Of a stretch of DNA of 7,374 nucleotides, positions 1 to 5,913 are shown piece by piece; position 1 is the first letter of the stretch; the number at the start of each line of letters is the position of its first letter. The position numbers were made by a program, and so were the translations under genes. The DNA is taken from contig JAEZES010000007.1 of assembly GCA_023432995.1 (NCBI GenBank), positions 1 to 7,374 on the forward strand, in the 5' to 3' direction. Source of the DNA: Pseudomonadota bacterium. GTDB lineage: Bacteria; Pseudomonadota; Alphaproteobacteria; Sphingomonadales; Sphingomonadaceae. The notes under the pieces are model-generated. The model was given only the letters and a program-made list of their open reading frames with translations. It made no database searches and was not told where the DNA came from.

Positions 1-261
1 GCCCCTGCGGCCGCCCAGCGCGGGCGGAGCGCCGAGCGCGGCGAGCAGGCCAGCGCCCGCCAGCAGATGCAGGCCGGGCGCGAGATGGCGCCGCGCGAGA
101 TCGAGCGGCGCATCATCCCGCAGATGAAGGGCAGCGACTACCTCGGCTTCGAATACGACCCCGGAGCCAGCGCCTACCGGCTCAAGTTCCTCAAGGACGG
201 CCAGCTCACCTGGGTCGACGTCGATGCCCGCACCGGGCGGGTCCTGCGAGTGTCCCGATAG
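1..261 (+). CDS. PepSY-domain protein, 3' part (5' end outside window)
   Basis: The frame is open from the first base and ends with TAG at 259-261, so only the last 86 residues are visible. An internal ATG at 67 is possible, but the open frame upstream (Ala/Arg/Gln-rich) suggests the true start and probably a signal peptide lie before the window. The C-terminal half reads like a PepSY module: a helix (REIERRIIPQM), then YLGFEYDP, a strand YRLKFLKDGQLTWVDVDA, and the typical ending TGRVLRVSR. PepSY domains are small extracytoplasmic modules, some of which inhibit peptidases or sit in sensor systems. Here the gene lies 88 bp upstream of a response regulator on the same strand, an arrangement I associate with alphaproteobacterial two-component clusters, so it may supply a periplasmic input to that system. 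This is inference. The family assignment is fairly good, the role uncertain. Confidence 0.7.
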   Translation, partial: APAAAQRGRSAERGEQASARQQMQAGREMAPREIERRIIPQMKGSDYLGFEYDPGASAYRLKFLKDGQLTWVDVDARTGRVLRVSR

Positions 262-274
262 GGATGCCACGCAG

Positions 275-326
275 GGAAACGGCGCCCCCGTTGACGCGTT
301 TCCTCCAAAGGCCCACATCGTGGGCC
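275..326 (+). promoter_or_regulatory. Two small hairpins between PepSY gene and regulator gene
   Basis: Two inverted repeats lie in the 88-bp gap. GGAAACG at 275-281 pairs with CGTTTCC at 297-303 (7 bp, 15-nt loop). GGCCCAC at 310-316 pairs with GTGGGCC at 320-326 (7 bp, 3-nt loop). Neither is followed by a T-run, so they are not classical intrinsic terminators. They could limit read-through into the regulator gene, or be a binding site. A TTGACG at 291-296 resembles a -35 box, but no convincing -10 follows. Confidence 0.3.
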
Positions 327-336
327 GCGTGCCAGC

Positions 337-342
337 AGGGGA
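337..342 (+). promoter_or_regulatory. Ribosome binding site of response regulator
   Basis: AGGGGA sits 7 nt before the ATG at 350. It is the only clear Shine-Dalgarno-like sequence in the gap and fixes the regulator start. Confidence 0.6.
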
Positions 343-349
343 CCAATAG

Positions 350-1030
350 ATGCGCATCCTGATCGTCGAGGACGAGCCGACGCTCGGACAGCAGCTCAAA
401 TCGACGCTCGAGCAGACCGGGTACGCGGTCGACCTGTCGACCGACGGCGAGGACGGCCATTTCCTCGGCTCGACCGAGCAGTACGACGCGGCGATCCTCG
501 ACCTCGGGCTGCCCGAGATCGACGGGCTCACCGTGCTCGGGATGTGGCGCAAGGAAGGGCGCAACTTCCCGGTCCTGGTTCTGACAGCACGCGATTCCTG
601 GTCGGACAAGGTCGCGGGGCTCGATGCCGGTGCCGACGACTACCTCGCCAAGCCGTTCCAGACCGAGGAGCTGATCGCCCGCCTGCGCGCGCTGATCCGC
701 CGCGCCTCGGGCAACGCCAGCTCCGAGCTGACCGCGGGCGACGTGCGGCTCGACACGCGCTCCGGCCGCGTCACGCTCGCCGGCGAGCCGGTCAAGCTGA
801 CCGCGCAGGAGTACAAGCTGCTCAGCTACCTGATGCACCACAAGGGCAAGGTGGTCAGCCGCACCGAGCTGATCGAGCACATCTACGACCAGGATTTCGA
901 CCGCGATTCGAACACCATCGAGGTGTTCGTCACCCGCATCCGCAAGAAGCTGGGTGCCAATGTCATCACCACCATCCGTGGCCTCGGTTATAGCCTCGAC
1001 GACCCCGACGAGCCCGGCCGCGGCGCGTGA
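350..1030 (+). CDS. OmpR/PhoP-family response regulator
   Basis: This is a cytoplasmic DNA-binding regulator phosphorylated by a partner kinase, almost surely the one encoded next. The 226-residue length is normal for the family. The receiver domain spans about residues 1-118. It has the acidic pair E7/D8, phospho-acceptor D51 in the context AILDLGLPEIDG, switch residue T79 (VLTAR) and conserved K101 in YLAKPF. The winged-helix DNA-binding domain covers about 127-218, with LTAQEYKLLSYL, then the recognition region DSNTIEVFVTRIRKKLG, and the wing TIRGLGYSL. The start is the ATG preceded by AGGGGA. Sequence style is closest to PhoP/QseB-type regulators, in keeping with the PhoQ-like H-box of the neighbour kinase. 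The TGA stop at 1028-1030 overlaps an ATG (TGATG) that is out of frame with the kinase. The signal and target genes cannot be read from the sequence. Confidence 0.95.
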   Translation: MRILIVEDEPTLGQQLKSTLEQTGYAVDLSTDGEDGHFLGSTEQYDAAILDLGLPEIDGLTVLGMWRKEGRNFPVLVLTARDSWSDKVAGLDAGADDYLAKPFQTEELIARLRALIRRASGNASSELTAGDVRLDTRSGRVTLAGEPVKLTAQEYKLLSYLMHHKGKVVSRTELIEHIYDQDFDRDSNTIEVFVTRIRKKLGANVITTIRGLGYSLDDPDEPGRGA

Positions 1031-2459
1031 TGCCGCTGCGCTGACGCCGCCGGCCCCGGCGGCTGACGCCGGCGCGCTCGACGACGCTGCCGCGGGCTCT
1101 GGCGAAGCAAGGGCTCCCCGCCATACCGGAAGCCTGTCGCGGCGTATCCTGCTGATTGCCGCGGGGTGGATCTCGATCCTCTTGCTGGTCGGCGGCGTCG
1201 CGCTCGACCGGACGCTGACGGGCCTGCTCGAGCGCAGCTTCGACGAGCAGCTCGACTACATGCTGACCGCGCTGATCGCCTCGGCCGAGATCGATCCTTA
1301 CGGCGACGTGTGGTTCAACCGCCCGCTCAGTGATCAGCGTTTCCTCGAGCCCAACAGCGGGCTCTACTGGCAAATCACCGGCGAGGGGCACGAGGACTAT
1401 CCGTCGCGCTCGCTGTGGGACCGCACACTCGAGGTCAGCGGGCGCGTCGCGCGCAGCGAGCCGATCTACTACGAATCGCGCCAGTTCCCCGACGAGACGC
1501 TGCGCGTCATCGAACAGACGATCCGCATCCCCGGCAGCGACGTCGACTGGCAATTCACCGTCGCCGCCGCCCGGGCCGAGCTCGACGAACAGATCCGGCA
1601 GGTCCGCTCGATCCTCGTCTGGAGCTTCGCCGTGCTCGGTATCGGCCTGTTCCTGATGGCCATGGCGCAGACCTGGTACGGCCTCGGCCCGCTGCGCCGC
1701 GTGCGCCTGGCGATCGCGCGCATCCGTTCGACCGAGGCCAACCGGGTGACCGACCCGCTGCCGCAGGAGCTCCTGCCGATGGTCGAGGAGCTCAACGCGC
1801 TGCTCGCCCATTCCGAGCGGCAGGCCGAGGAGGCCCGGACTCATGCGGGCAACCTCGCGCACGCGCTGAAGACGCCGCTCACCGTGCTGACCAACGCCGC
1901 CAGCGCGCATGCTCCCGACCTCGACGAGACCGTGCTGCGCGAAGCCGCGGTGATGCGCCGGCAGGTCGATCACCACCTCGCCCGGGCCCGCGCGGTCGGC
2001 CGCCGCGCCTTCGGCCACTCGCGCACCGGGGTGATGGAGGCGGTCGAGGGCGTCGAGCGGGCCGTCGCGCGGCTTCATCCACAGGTCCGGTTCGATACCG
2101 GCGGTGCGCCCGGCGCGACCGTGGCGATGGAGCGGCAGGACCTCGAGGAAATTCTCGGCAACCTGATCGAGAACGCGGCCAAGTACGGCGGCGGCAGCGT
2201 GTTCGTCACCGTCGACCCCGAGCCGGCCGCGCCGCTGTGCGAGGTGTGGATCGAAGACGACGGTCCGGGGATTTCCGAAAGCGACCGGGCTGCGCTGTTC
2301 GGCCGCGGCGCGCGGCTCGACACCGAGAAGCCCGGCACCGGCCTCGGCCTCGCGATCGTGCGCGACGTGGTAGAGATCTACGGCGGCGCGATCGAGCTCG
2401 ACGAGAGCGAGGATCTGGGCGGGCTCCGCGTCAGGCTGCGGCTGCCGCGAGCGGCATGA
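960..2459 (+). CDS. Sensor histidine kinase, PhoQ-like H-box (start uncertain)
   Basis: This is an inner-membrane sensor kinase, the probable partner of the upstream regulator. Numbered from the ATG at 960 (499 residues), the layout is as follows: an Ala/Pro-rich N-terminal stretch 1-57; TM1 about 62-82; a periplasmic sensor region about 83-217 with no domain I recognise; TM2 about 218-238; a HAMP-like linker; H-box NLAHALKTPLTVL with phospho-acceptor H301; N-box NLIENAAKYG (N401, N405); G1 box DDGPGI (433-438); F-box around LFGRGAR; and G2 box GTGLGL (459-464). All catalytic elements are present. The ALKTPL form of the H-box resembles PhoQ. The start is a problem. In-frame options are GTG 954, ATG 960 and GTG 978, all well inside the regulator gene, with only a weak AAGAAG (944-949) upstream. 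The first ~55 residues may therefore not be translated as shown. The stop overlaps an ATG (ATGA, 2456-2459) that is not used by a convincing gene. Confidence 0.9.
   Translation: MSSPPSVASVIASTTPTSPAAARDAAALTPPAPAADAGALDDAAAGSGEARAPRHTGSLSRRILLIAAGWISILLLVGGVALDRTLTGLLERSFDEQLDYMLTALIASAEIDPYGDVWFNRPLSDQRFLEPNSGLYWQITGEGHEDYPSRSLWDRTLEVSGRVARSEPIYYESRQFPDETLRVIEQTIRIPGSDVDWQFTVAAARAELDEQIRQVRSILVWSFAVLGIGLFLMAMAQTWYGLGPLRRVRLAIARIRSTEANRVTDPLPQELLPMVEELNALLAHSERQAEEARTHAGNLAHALKTPLTVLTNAASAHAPDLDETVLREAAVMRRQVDHHLARARAVGRRAFGHSRTGVMEAVEGVERAVARLHPQVRFDTGGAPGATVAMERQDLEEILGNLIENAAKYGGGSVFVTVDPEPAAPLCEVWIEDDGPGISESDRAALFGRGARLDTEKPGTGLGLAIVRDVVEIYGGAIELDESEDLGGLRVRLRLPRAA
1046..1063 (+). other. 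GC-only hairpin just after the regulator stop codon
   Basis: GCCGCCGG (1046-1053) and CCGGCGGC (1056-1063) form a perfect 8-bp inverted repeat separated by CC. In RNA this would fold as a 7-bp stem with a 4-nt loop. It is flanked by two copies of GCTGACGCC (1040-1048 and 1062-1070). The hairpin lies 16 nt after the regulator stop, inside the kinase frame. It could affect translational coupling of the two genes. Confidence 0.4.
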
Positions 2460-2478
2460 GGCTGGCGGCTTCGCCGGC

Positions 2479-2486
2479 AGGGGGGA
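2479..2486 (+). promoter_or_regulatory. Ribosome binding site of the 2491 gene
   Basis: AGGGGGGA ends 4 nt before the ATG at 2491. It lies in the 31-bp gap after the kinase gene and supports this start over the ATG at 2456, whose frame does not look coding. Confidence 0.5.
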
Positions 2487-2490
2487 CGAC

Positions 2491-3210
2491 ATGGACCGTT
2501 CGACCCATTGGGCGGCCACCGTGGCTTCGCTGGTCCTGCTGGCCGGCCGCAACGCCGTTGTTTCGACCGAGCCGTGGTTTACCGAGGCTGACGCGGAGGG
2601 CGGCCCGAACCTGCGCGAAGGTCTCTGGGTCATGATCAGCGACGATCCCTGCCGCGTCGATCTTGAGAAGCCAGCCGAGCGCTGGCCGGACTGCGCGGAT
2701 CCGTTCTACTTGCGGGGGCACGAATGGCTGGCGATGCAGTACGGTTCTCGCGAATCGGGCCGGCGCGCGCGGGTCTTCGGGGGCTGGCAGAGCCTGCCGA
2801 TTGTCCTGGCCGCGGGCGATCCGCCGATCCTCCAGTTGGACGAGGGTAGCGAGCCCGCGCTCGCATCGGCGCCCGGCGAGGTCGCCATCGGCGGCGATGA
2901 AATCGCCTGGCGCTACAGCTACGCCGCCATCCGCGCGACGGAGGTCGACGGCGAGGGTCGGGTGGTCGCGTTCGACCTGTGGAGCGTGCAGTGCGGCCCT
3001 TCGCCGGACCGCGAGTTCGAAGGCGGCGTCGAGTATGAGGCCGATACACTGACGGAAGGCTACGTGACGGAGCGCCCCTTTCCCGGGCTGACGGTGGTCG
3101 GGCAAAGGTGCACCGCGGAGAGCGCCGCCGCGCTCCGGCAAGCGGCCGCGTCAAGTCGCGAGCTGGGCAACCTGGCCCAAGTTCGCTGGGTTCGCGACGG
3201 CTGGCGCTGA
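2491..3210 (+). CDS. Secreted or membrane-associated protein of unknown function, degenerate lipobox
   Basis: I do not recognise a named family; it resembles hypothetical lipoproteins of sphingomonads that carry a phrase like LREGLW followed by a Cys and Trp-Pro-x-Cys. The N-terminus has a short hydrophobic segment (about 8-19) ending LLAGR at 16-20, where a lipoprotein would have LAGC. The Arg20 codon at 2548-2550 is CGC, one transition away from TGC. The mature part contains four cysteines (54, 68, 168, 207), which could form two disulfides in the periplasm. Other landmarks are REGLWVMISDDPC (42-54), ERWPDCADP (63-71) and VVAFDLWSVQCGP (158-170). The 239-residue protein shows no membrane segment beyond the N-terminus and no catalytic motif. 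It starts 31 bp after the kinase gene on the same strand, so it may belong to the same transcript. Real coding is likely because of the good Shine-Dalgarno sequence, the secretion-like start and the patterned cysteines. The function is unknown. Confidence 0.8.
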   Translation: MDRSTHWAATVASLVLLAGRNAVVSTEPWFTEADAEGGPNLREGLWVMISDDPCRVDLEKPAERWPDCADPFYLRGHEWLAMQYGSRESGRRARVFGGWQSLPIVLAAGDPPILQLDEGSEPALASAPGEVAIGGDEIAWRYSYAAIRATEVDGEGRVVAFDLWSVQCGPSPDREFEGGVEYEADTLTEGYVTERPFPGLTVVGQRCTAESAAALRQAAASSRELGNLAQVRWVRDGWR

Positions 3211-3226
3211 CGGGGCGTTCAAGGGC

Positions 3227-3255
3227 TGGCCACCCGATGGGCGTCGCGGCATAAT
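3227..3255 (+). promoter_or_regulatory. Possible sigma70-type promoter for the 3294 gene
   Basis: CATAAT at 3250-3255 matches five of six bases of the -10 consensus and lies in a locally AT-richer stretch. TGGCCA at 3227-3232 matches four of six bases of the -35 consensus at 17-bp spacing. A start site near 3262 would leave a leader of about 30 nt. This is a visual match only. Confidence 0.3.
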
Positions 3256-3293
3256 CCGGTAATTGGAACGATAACGAATTCCGGGGACGCGCC

Positions 3294-4355
3294 ATGCCCG
3301 TGAAGATCATGCTGGCCCTCGGCACCGCGGTGCTGCTGAACGCCGCCGTGCCGGTCGCTGCCGAGGACACCGTCGGCGTCCCCCCGCCCGCGCCCGAGGG
3401 CTGGAGCGTGCCCAAGACCGAGTGGGGCGATCCCGACCTGCGCGGGATGTACCCGCTCGACCAGGTCGGCCGCACGCCGATGCAGCGGCGGCCGCAATAC
3501 GGCGACCGGCTGCTGATGACCGACGACGAGTACCGCGAGGCGCTCGCCGCGGCGGCCGAGGTCGAAGCCGGGGCCGACCGCGAGGATGCCAACAACCAGC
3601 TCGGCGCGGGCAACTGGTTCGAATACGGCACCGCGCTCAGGCAGACCGCGCTGATCGTCGAGCCGGCTGAGACCGGGCGCATCCCCGAGATGACCGCGGA
3701 GGGCAAGCGCCGCCAGCAGTTCATGAAGAGCAGCTGGAACGGGCAGGTGTTCGAGGGGCTCGGCGACTTCAACTCGCTCGACCGCTGCATCACCCGCGGC
3801 ATGCCGGCGACCATGGTGCCGTTTCCGTACAACAACGGCGTGCGCATCTTCCAGGCGCCCGGCTGGGTGGTGATCAACCACGAGATGATCCACGAGCAGC
3901 GCTTCATCCCGCTCGACGGCCGGCCGCAACCCGGCTCGGGCTACACCACCTGGCTGGGCAGCTCGCGCGGGCATTTCGAGGGCGACACGCTGGTGGTCGA
4001 GACGACCAACTTCAACGGCCTCTCGCCGATGGTCATCGTCGGCCCGAGTAACGGCACTAGCGGGATCCCGACCAGCACCGAGATGAAGATCGTCGAGCAC
4101 TTCACGCCCGGCCCCGAGGGCCTCTACTACGAGGCCTGGGTCGAGGATCCGACGATCCTCACCGGCCGGTTCAAGATCGGCTACCCGTGGAAGCGCGACA
4201 ACGCCTACGAGCCGTTCGAATACGCCTGCCACGAAGGCAACACGCTGATCTGGGCCAACATCCGCTCGACCAGCCCGCGCTACGCGAAGTGGCGCGAGGA
4301 CAACGAGCGGCAGTTGGCCGAGCGGCTCGAGGCCGGGGACGACAGCGGGGGCTAG
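3294..4355 (+). CDS. Exported protein of an uncharacterised family
   Basis: The 353-residue protein begins with a clear Sec signal peptide (MPVKIMLALGTAVLLNAAVPVAA), with cleavage probably after residue 23, so it acts in the periplasm or outside. GGGGA at 3283-3287 precedes the ATG by 6 nt. The mature part starts with a Pro-rich linker and GDPDLRG (46-51), a phrase common in this family. Motifs that look conserved are RCITRGMP (164-171), FPYNNGVRI (177-185), VVINHEMIHEQRFIPLDGRP (192-211), WLGSSRGHFEGDTLVVETTNFN (in two parts, 220-229 and 230-241), VEDP (283-286) and EYACHEGN (309-316). From memory, this pattern defines a large family annotated only as hypothetical in sphingomonads, Acidobacteria and some Gammaproteobacteria. 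I know of no characterised member. C165 and C312 are the only cysteines and could form one disulfide. The many conserved His, Glu and Asp residues suggest a ligand or metal site, but no known enzyme motif is visible. It is probably monocistronic: a possible promoter lies upstream and a hairpin element starts 1 nt after its TAG stop. Confidence 0.88.
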   Translation: MPVKIMLALGTAVLLNAAVPVAAEDTVGVPPPAPEGWSVPKTEWGDPDLRGMYPLDQVGRTPMQRRPQYGDRLLMTDDEYREALAAAAEVEAGADREDANNQLGAGNWFEYGTALRQTALIVEPAETGRIPEMTAEGKRRQQFMKSSWNGQVFEGLGDFNSLDRCITRGMPATMVPFPYNNGVRIFQAPGWVVINHEMIHEQRFIPLDGRPQPGSGYTTWLGSSRGHFEGDTLVVETTNFNGLSPMVIVGPSNGTSGIPTSTEMKIVEHFTPGPEGLYYEAWVEDPTILTGRFKIGYPWKRDNAYEPFEYACHEGNTLIWANIRSTSPRYAKWREDNERQLAERLEAGDDSGG

Positions 4356-4520
4356 CCTTCTCCCGCTGGCGGGAGAAGGATAGCGCAGCTTACTCGCGAA
4401 GCGAGTTAGCGGAGCTTGGATGAGGGCTCCTTCTCCTCAATGGTAGGCAGCCCTCACCCAACTCCGGCTAGGCGGCGGAGCCGCCAAGCCTCCGTATCCC
4501 TCTCCCGTCAACTGGAGAGG
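4356..4520. repeat. BIME-like pair of inverted hairpin repeats
   Basis: The element fills nearly all of the gap between two convergent genes. It consists of two imperfect copies of a ~73-bp unit facing each other. Unit A runs 4356-4428 on plus; unit B runs 4520-4449 on minus, with a 20-bp centre (4429-4448). Each unit opens with a hairpin: CCTTCTCCCG/CGGGAGAAGG (4356-4379) in A and CCTCTCC/GGAGAGG (4499-4520) in B. A GGATA-like joint and a second hairpin follow: ACTCGC/GCGAGT (4392-4406) in A and GGCGGC/GCCGCC (4471-4485) in B. Both units end in TGAGGGCT. The terminal 8-mers (4421-4428 and 4449-4456) are perfect inverted copies. Compensating differences in stems suggest that structure is conserved over sequence. 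I recall similar elements scattered between genes in sphingomonad genomes. It may act as a bidirectional terminator or mRNA 3' stabiliser. No transposase is present. Confidence 0.75.
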
Positions 4521-4527
4521 AAGGGAC

Positions 4528-4836
4528 TCACTTCCCCGCCGCGTGCTGCCGGTGATGGCGAATGACCTCGTCGATCACGAAGCGGATGAACTTCTCGCTG
4601 AACTCGGGGTCGAGGTCGGCGTCGACCGCCAGCGCGCGCAGGCGTTCGATCTGCCGCGCCTCGCGCGCGGGATCGCTCGCCGGCAGGCCGGCCTCGGCCT
4701 TGTACTCGCCGACCGCCTGGGTGATGCGGAAGCGCTCGGCCAGCATGTGGATCAGCGCGGCATCGATGTTGTCGATCGATTTGCGGTAGCCCGCGAGCAC
4801 GGCATCCGGGGTCCGGGGCTTGGGTTTGCTGGCCAT
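4528..4836 (-). CDS. Chorismate mutase, AroQ class, stand-alone
   Basis: It converts chorismate to prephenate in the cytoplasm, the first step toward phenylalanine and tyrosine. At 102 residues it is the usual size for a single-domain AroQ (type II, all-helical dimer) enzyme. Aligned by eye with the E. coli mutase domain, the active-site residues appear conserved: R18 (YRKSIDNIDAALI), R35 (LAERF), K46 (VGEYKAEAGLP), D55, R58 and E59 (SDPAREARQIERL). The position of E. coli Gln88 is His95 here, in DEVIRHHRQ. I remember an IRHH ending as common in alphaproteobacterial members, so this is probably family-specific rather than a defect. The ATG at 4836 has no clear Shine-Dalgarno. The start is divergent from the prenyl synthase with 66 bp between start codons. 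The 3' end abuts the repeat element. Confidence 0.92.
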   Translation of the reverse strand: MASKPKPRTPDAVLAGYRKSIDNIDAALIHMLAERFRITQAVGEYKAEAGLPASDPAREARQIERLRALAVDADLDPEFSEKFIRFVIDEVIRHHRQHAAGK

Positions 4837-4884
4837 AGGCGCGCGACGCTAGCAGGGATTCCGCGCTTGCCAAGCGGCCGGGCA

Positions 4885-4898
4885 CGGGCCATGGCCCG
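4885..4898. other. Perfect 14-bp palindrome before the prenyl synthase start
   Basis: CGGGCCA (4885-4891) and TGGCCCG (4892-4898) form a perfect palindrome with no spacer, ending 4 nt before the ATG at 4903. It lies in the 66-bp divergent region shared with the chorismate mutase gene. It could be an operator, but in such GC-rich DNA a chance origin is possible. No clear Shine-Dalgarno accompanies either start in this region. Confidence 0.3.
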
Positions 4899-4902
4899 CG
4901 GC

Positions 4903-5913
4903 ATGAGCGCCGAGGTCGTCCCCCTCCCGGTGAAAGAGCCTTCGCTCGCCCCGATCCTCTCGCTGACCGCAACCGCGATGAACGCGGTCAACGCGATCAT
5001 CCTCGACCGGATGCAGAGCGAGATCCCGCTGATCCCGGCGCTCGCCGGCCACCTGATCGCCGGCGGCGGCAAGCGCATGCGGCCGATGCTGACGCTCGCC
5101 GGGGCCGAGCTGGTCGGCTACCAGGGCGCGCGCCACCACAAGCTCGCCGCAGCGGTCGAGTTCATCCACACGGCCACCTTGCTGCACGACGACGTGGTCG
5201 ACGGCTCCGAGACCCGCCGCGGCAAGGAGACCGCCAACATCGTTTTCGGCAACCCGGCGACGGTGCTGGTCGGCGACTTCCTGTTCGCCCGTGCGTTCGA
5301 GCTGATGGTCGAGGACGGCAGCCTCAAGGTGCTCAAGATCCTCAGCGCCGCCAGCGCCACCATTGCCCAGGGCGAGGTCGACCAGCTGACGGCGCAGCGC
5401 AAGATCGAGACCAGCGAGGAGCGCTACCTGAAGATCATCGGCGCCAAGACCGCGGCGCTGTTCGCCGCGGCGAGCCGCATCTCCGCGGTGGTCGCCGAGT
5501 GCAGCGAGGCCGAGGAGTGCGCGCTCGACGACTACGGCCGCAACCTCGGCATCGCCTTCCAGCTGGTCGACGACGCGATCGACTACGACAGCACCGCGGC
5601 CGAGATGGGCAAGGACCGCGGCGACGACTTCCGCGAAGGCAAGATGACCCTGCCGGTGATCCTCGCCTACGCCCGCGGCGACGCCGAGGAACGGCGCTTC
5701 TGGGAGGAAGCCATCGCCGGGTTTCGCGCCGAGGACGACGACCTGGCGCACGCGGTCGGTCTGATCCGCCGCTACGACTGCGTGGCCGCCACGCGCGAGC
5801 GCGCCCGCCACTTCGCCCAGCGCGCGTGCGACGCGCTGGCGATCTTCCCCGACGGCAAGGCCCGCCGGGCGATGGTCGAGGCGGCGCGGTTCGCGGTCAG
5901 CCGGGGGTATTAG
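4903..5913 (+). CDS. Long-chain polyprenyl diphosphate synthase (octa/decaprenyl type)
   Basis: This is a trans-prenyltransferase that extends allylic diphosphate with isopentenyl diphosphate to build the ubiquinone side chain. The protein has 336 residues from the ATG at 4903, typical for the family. Motifs are GGGKRMRP (54-61), the first Asp-rich motif LHDDVVD (D96, D97, D100) followed by GSETRRG, GDFLFARAF (124-132), the GEVDQL region (157-162), KTAALF (182-187), and the second Asp-rich motif QLVDDAIDYD (D223, D224, D227) with GKDRGDDFREGK after it. The residue five before the first Asp motif is Ala91, small as in long-chain synthases such as IspB. Decaprenyl (Q10) would fit an alphaproteobacterium, but chain length cannot be fixed by eye. 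The start at 4903 (MSAEVVPL) matches family N-termini better than ATG 4891; longer in-frame extensions run antisense through chorismate mutase. The 3' end overlaps the DUF6152-like gene by 17 bp. Confidence 0.94.
   Translation: MSAEVVPLPVKEPSLAPILSLTATAMNAVNAIILDRMQSEIPLIPALAGHLIAGGGKRMRPMLTLAGAELVGYQGARHHKLAAAVEFIHTATLLHDDVVDGSETRRGKETANIVFGNPATVLVGDFLFARAFELMVEDGSLKVLKILSAASATIAQGEVDQLTAQRKIETSEERYLKIIGAKTAALFAAASRISAVVAECSEAEECALDDYGRNLGIAFQLVDDAIDYDSTAAEMGKDRGDDFREGKMTLPVILAYARGDAEERRFWEEAIAGFRAEDDDLAHAVGLIRRYDCVAATRERARHFAQRACDALAIFPDGKARRAMVEAARFAVSRGY

Noticed and set aside
206..880. 224-codon minus-strand frame antisense to the response regulator
   Set aside because: The plus strand carries all regulator motifs; the antisense translation shows none.
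966..2633. 555-codon open frame on the minus strand antisense to the kinase
   Set aside because: It mirrors the kinase gene in GC-rich DNA; the translation is rich in Arg, Ala, Gly, His and Asp with no domain, while the plus strand encodes a complete kinase.
1415..2635. 406-codon plus-strand frame overlapping the kinase
   Set aside because: It has the Arg/Ala/Pro-rich composition of an off-frame translation of GC-rich codons; no domain.
2456..2635. ATG overlapping the kinase stop (ATGA) as a coupled downstream gene
   Set aside because: That frame gives a short Trp/Arg/Pro-rich product with no Shine-Dalgarno, while the 2491 start has a strong one and a secretion-like N-terminus.
2431..4232. 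Long minus-strand frames (2431-3141, 2636-3907, 3219-4232) opposite the two exported proteins
   Set aside because: They lack domains and credible starts, while the plus-strand products have signal peptides, ribosome binding sites and conserved motifs.
4187..4423. 78-codon plus frame ending in the repeat element
   Set aside because: It is an off-frame reading of the exported protein gene followed by translation of the repeat hairpins; not a gene.
4543..4902. Upstream extension of the prenyl synthase frame to an ATG at 4543
   Set aside because: The extra 120 codons are antisense to chorismate mutase and lack family similarity; family N-termini match the start at 4903.
4508..4972. 154-codon minus frame overlapping chorismate mutase
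   Set aside because: It is a different frame from the mutase over the same bases, with off-frame composition and no domain.
4849..5811. 320-codon minus frame antisense to the prenyl synthase
   Set aside because: It is a shadow of a gene with complete Asp-rich motifs; the composition is typical of an antisense frame.
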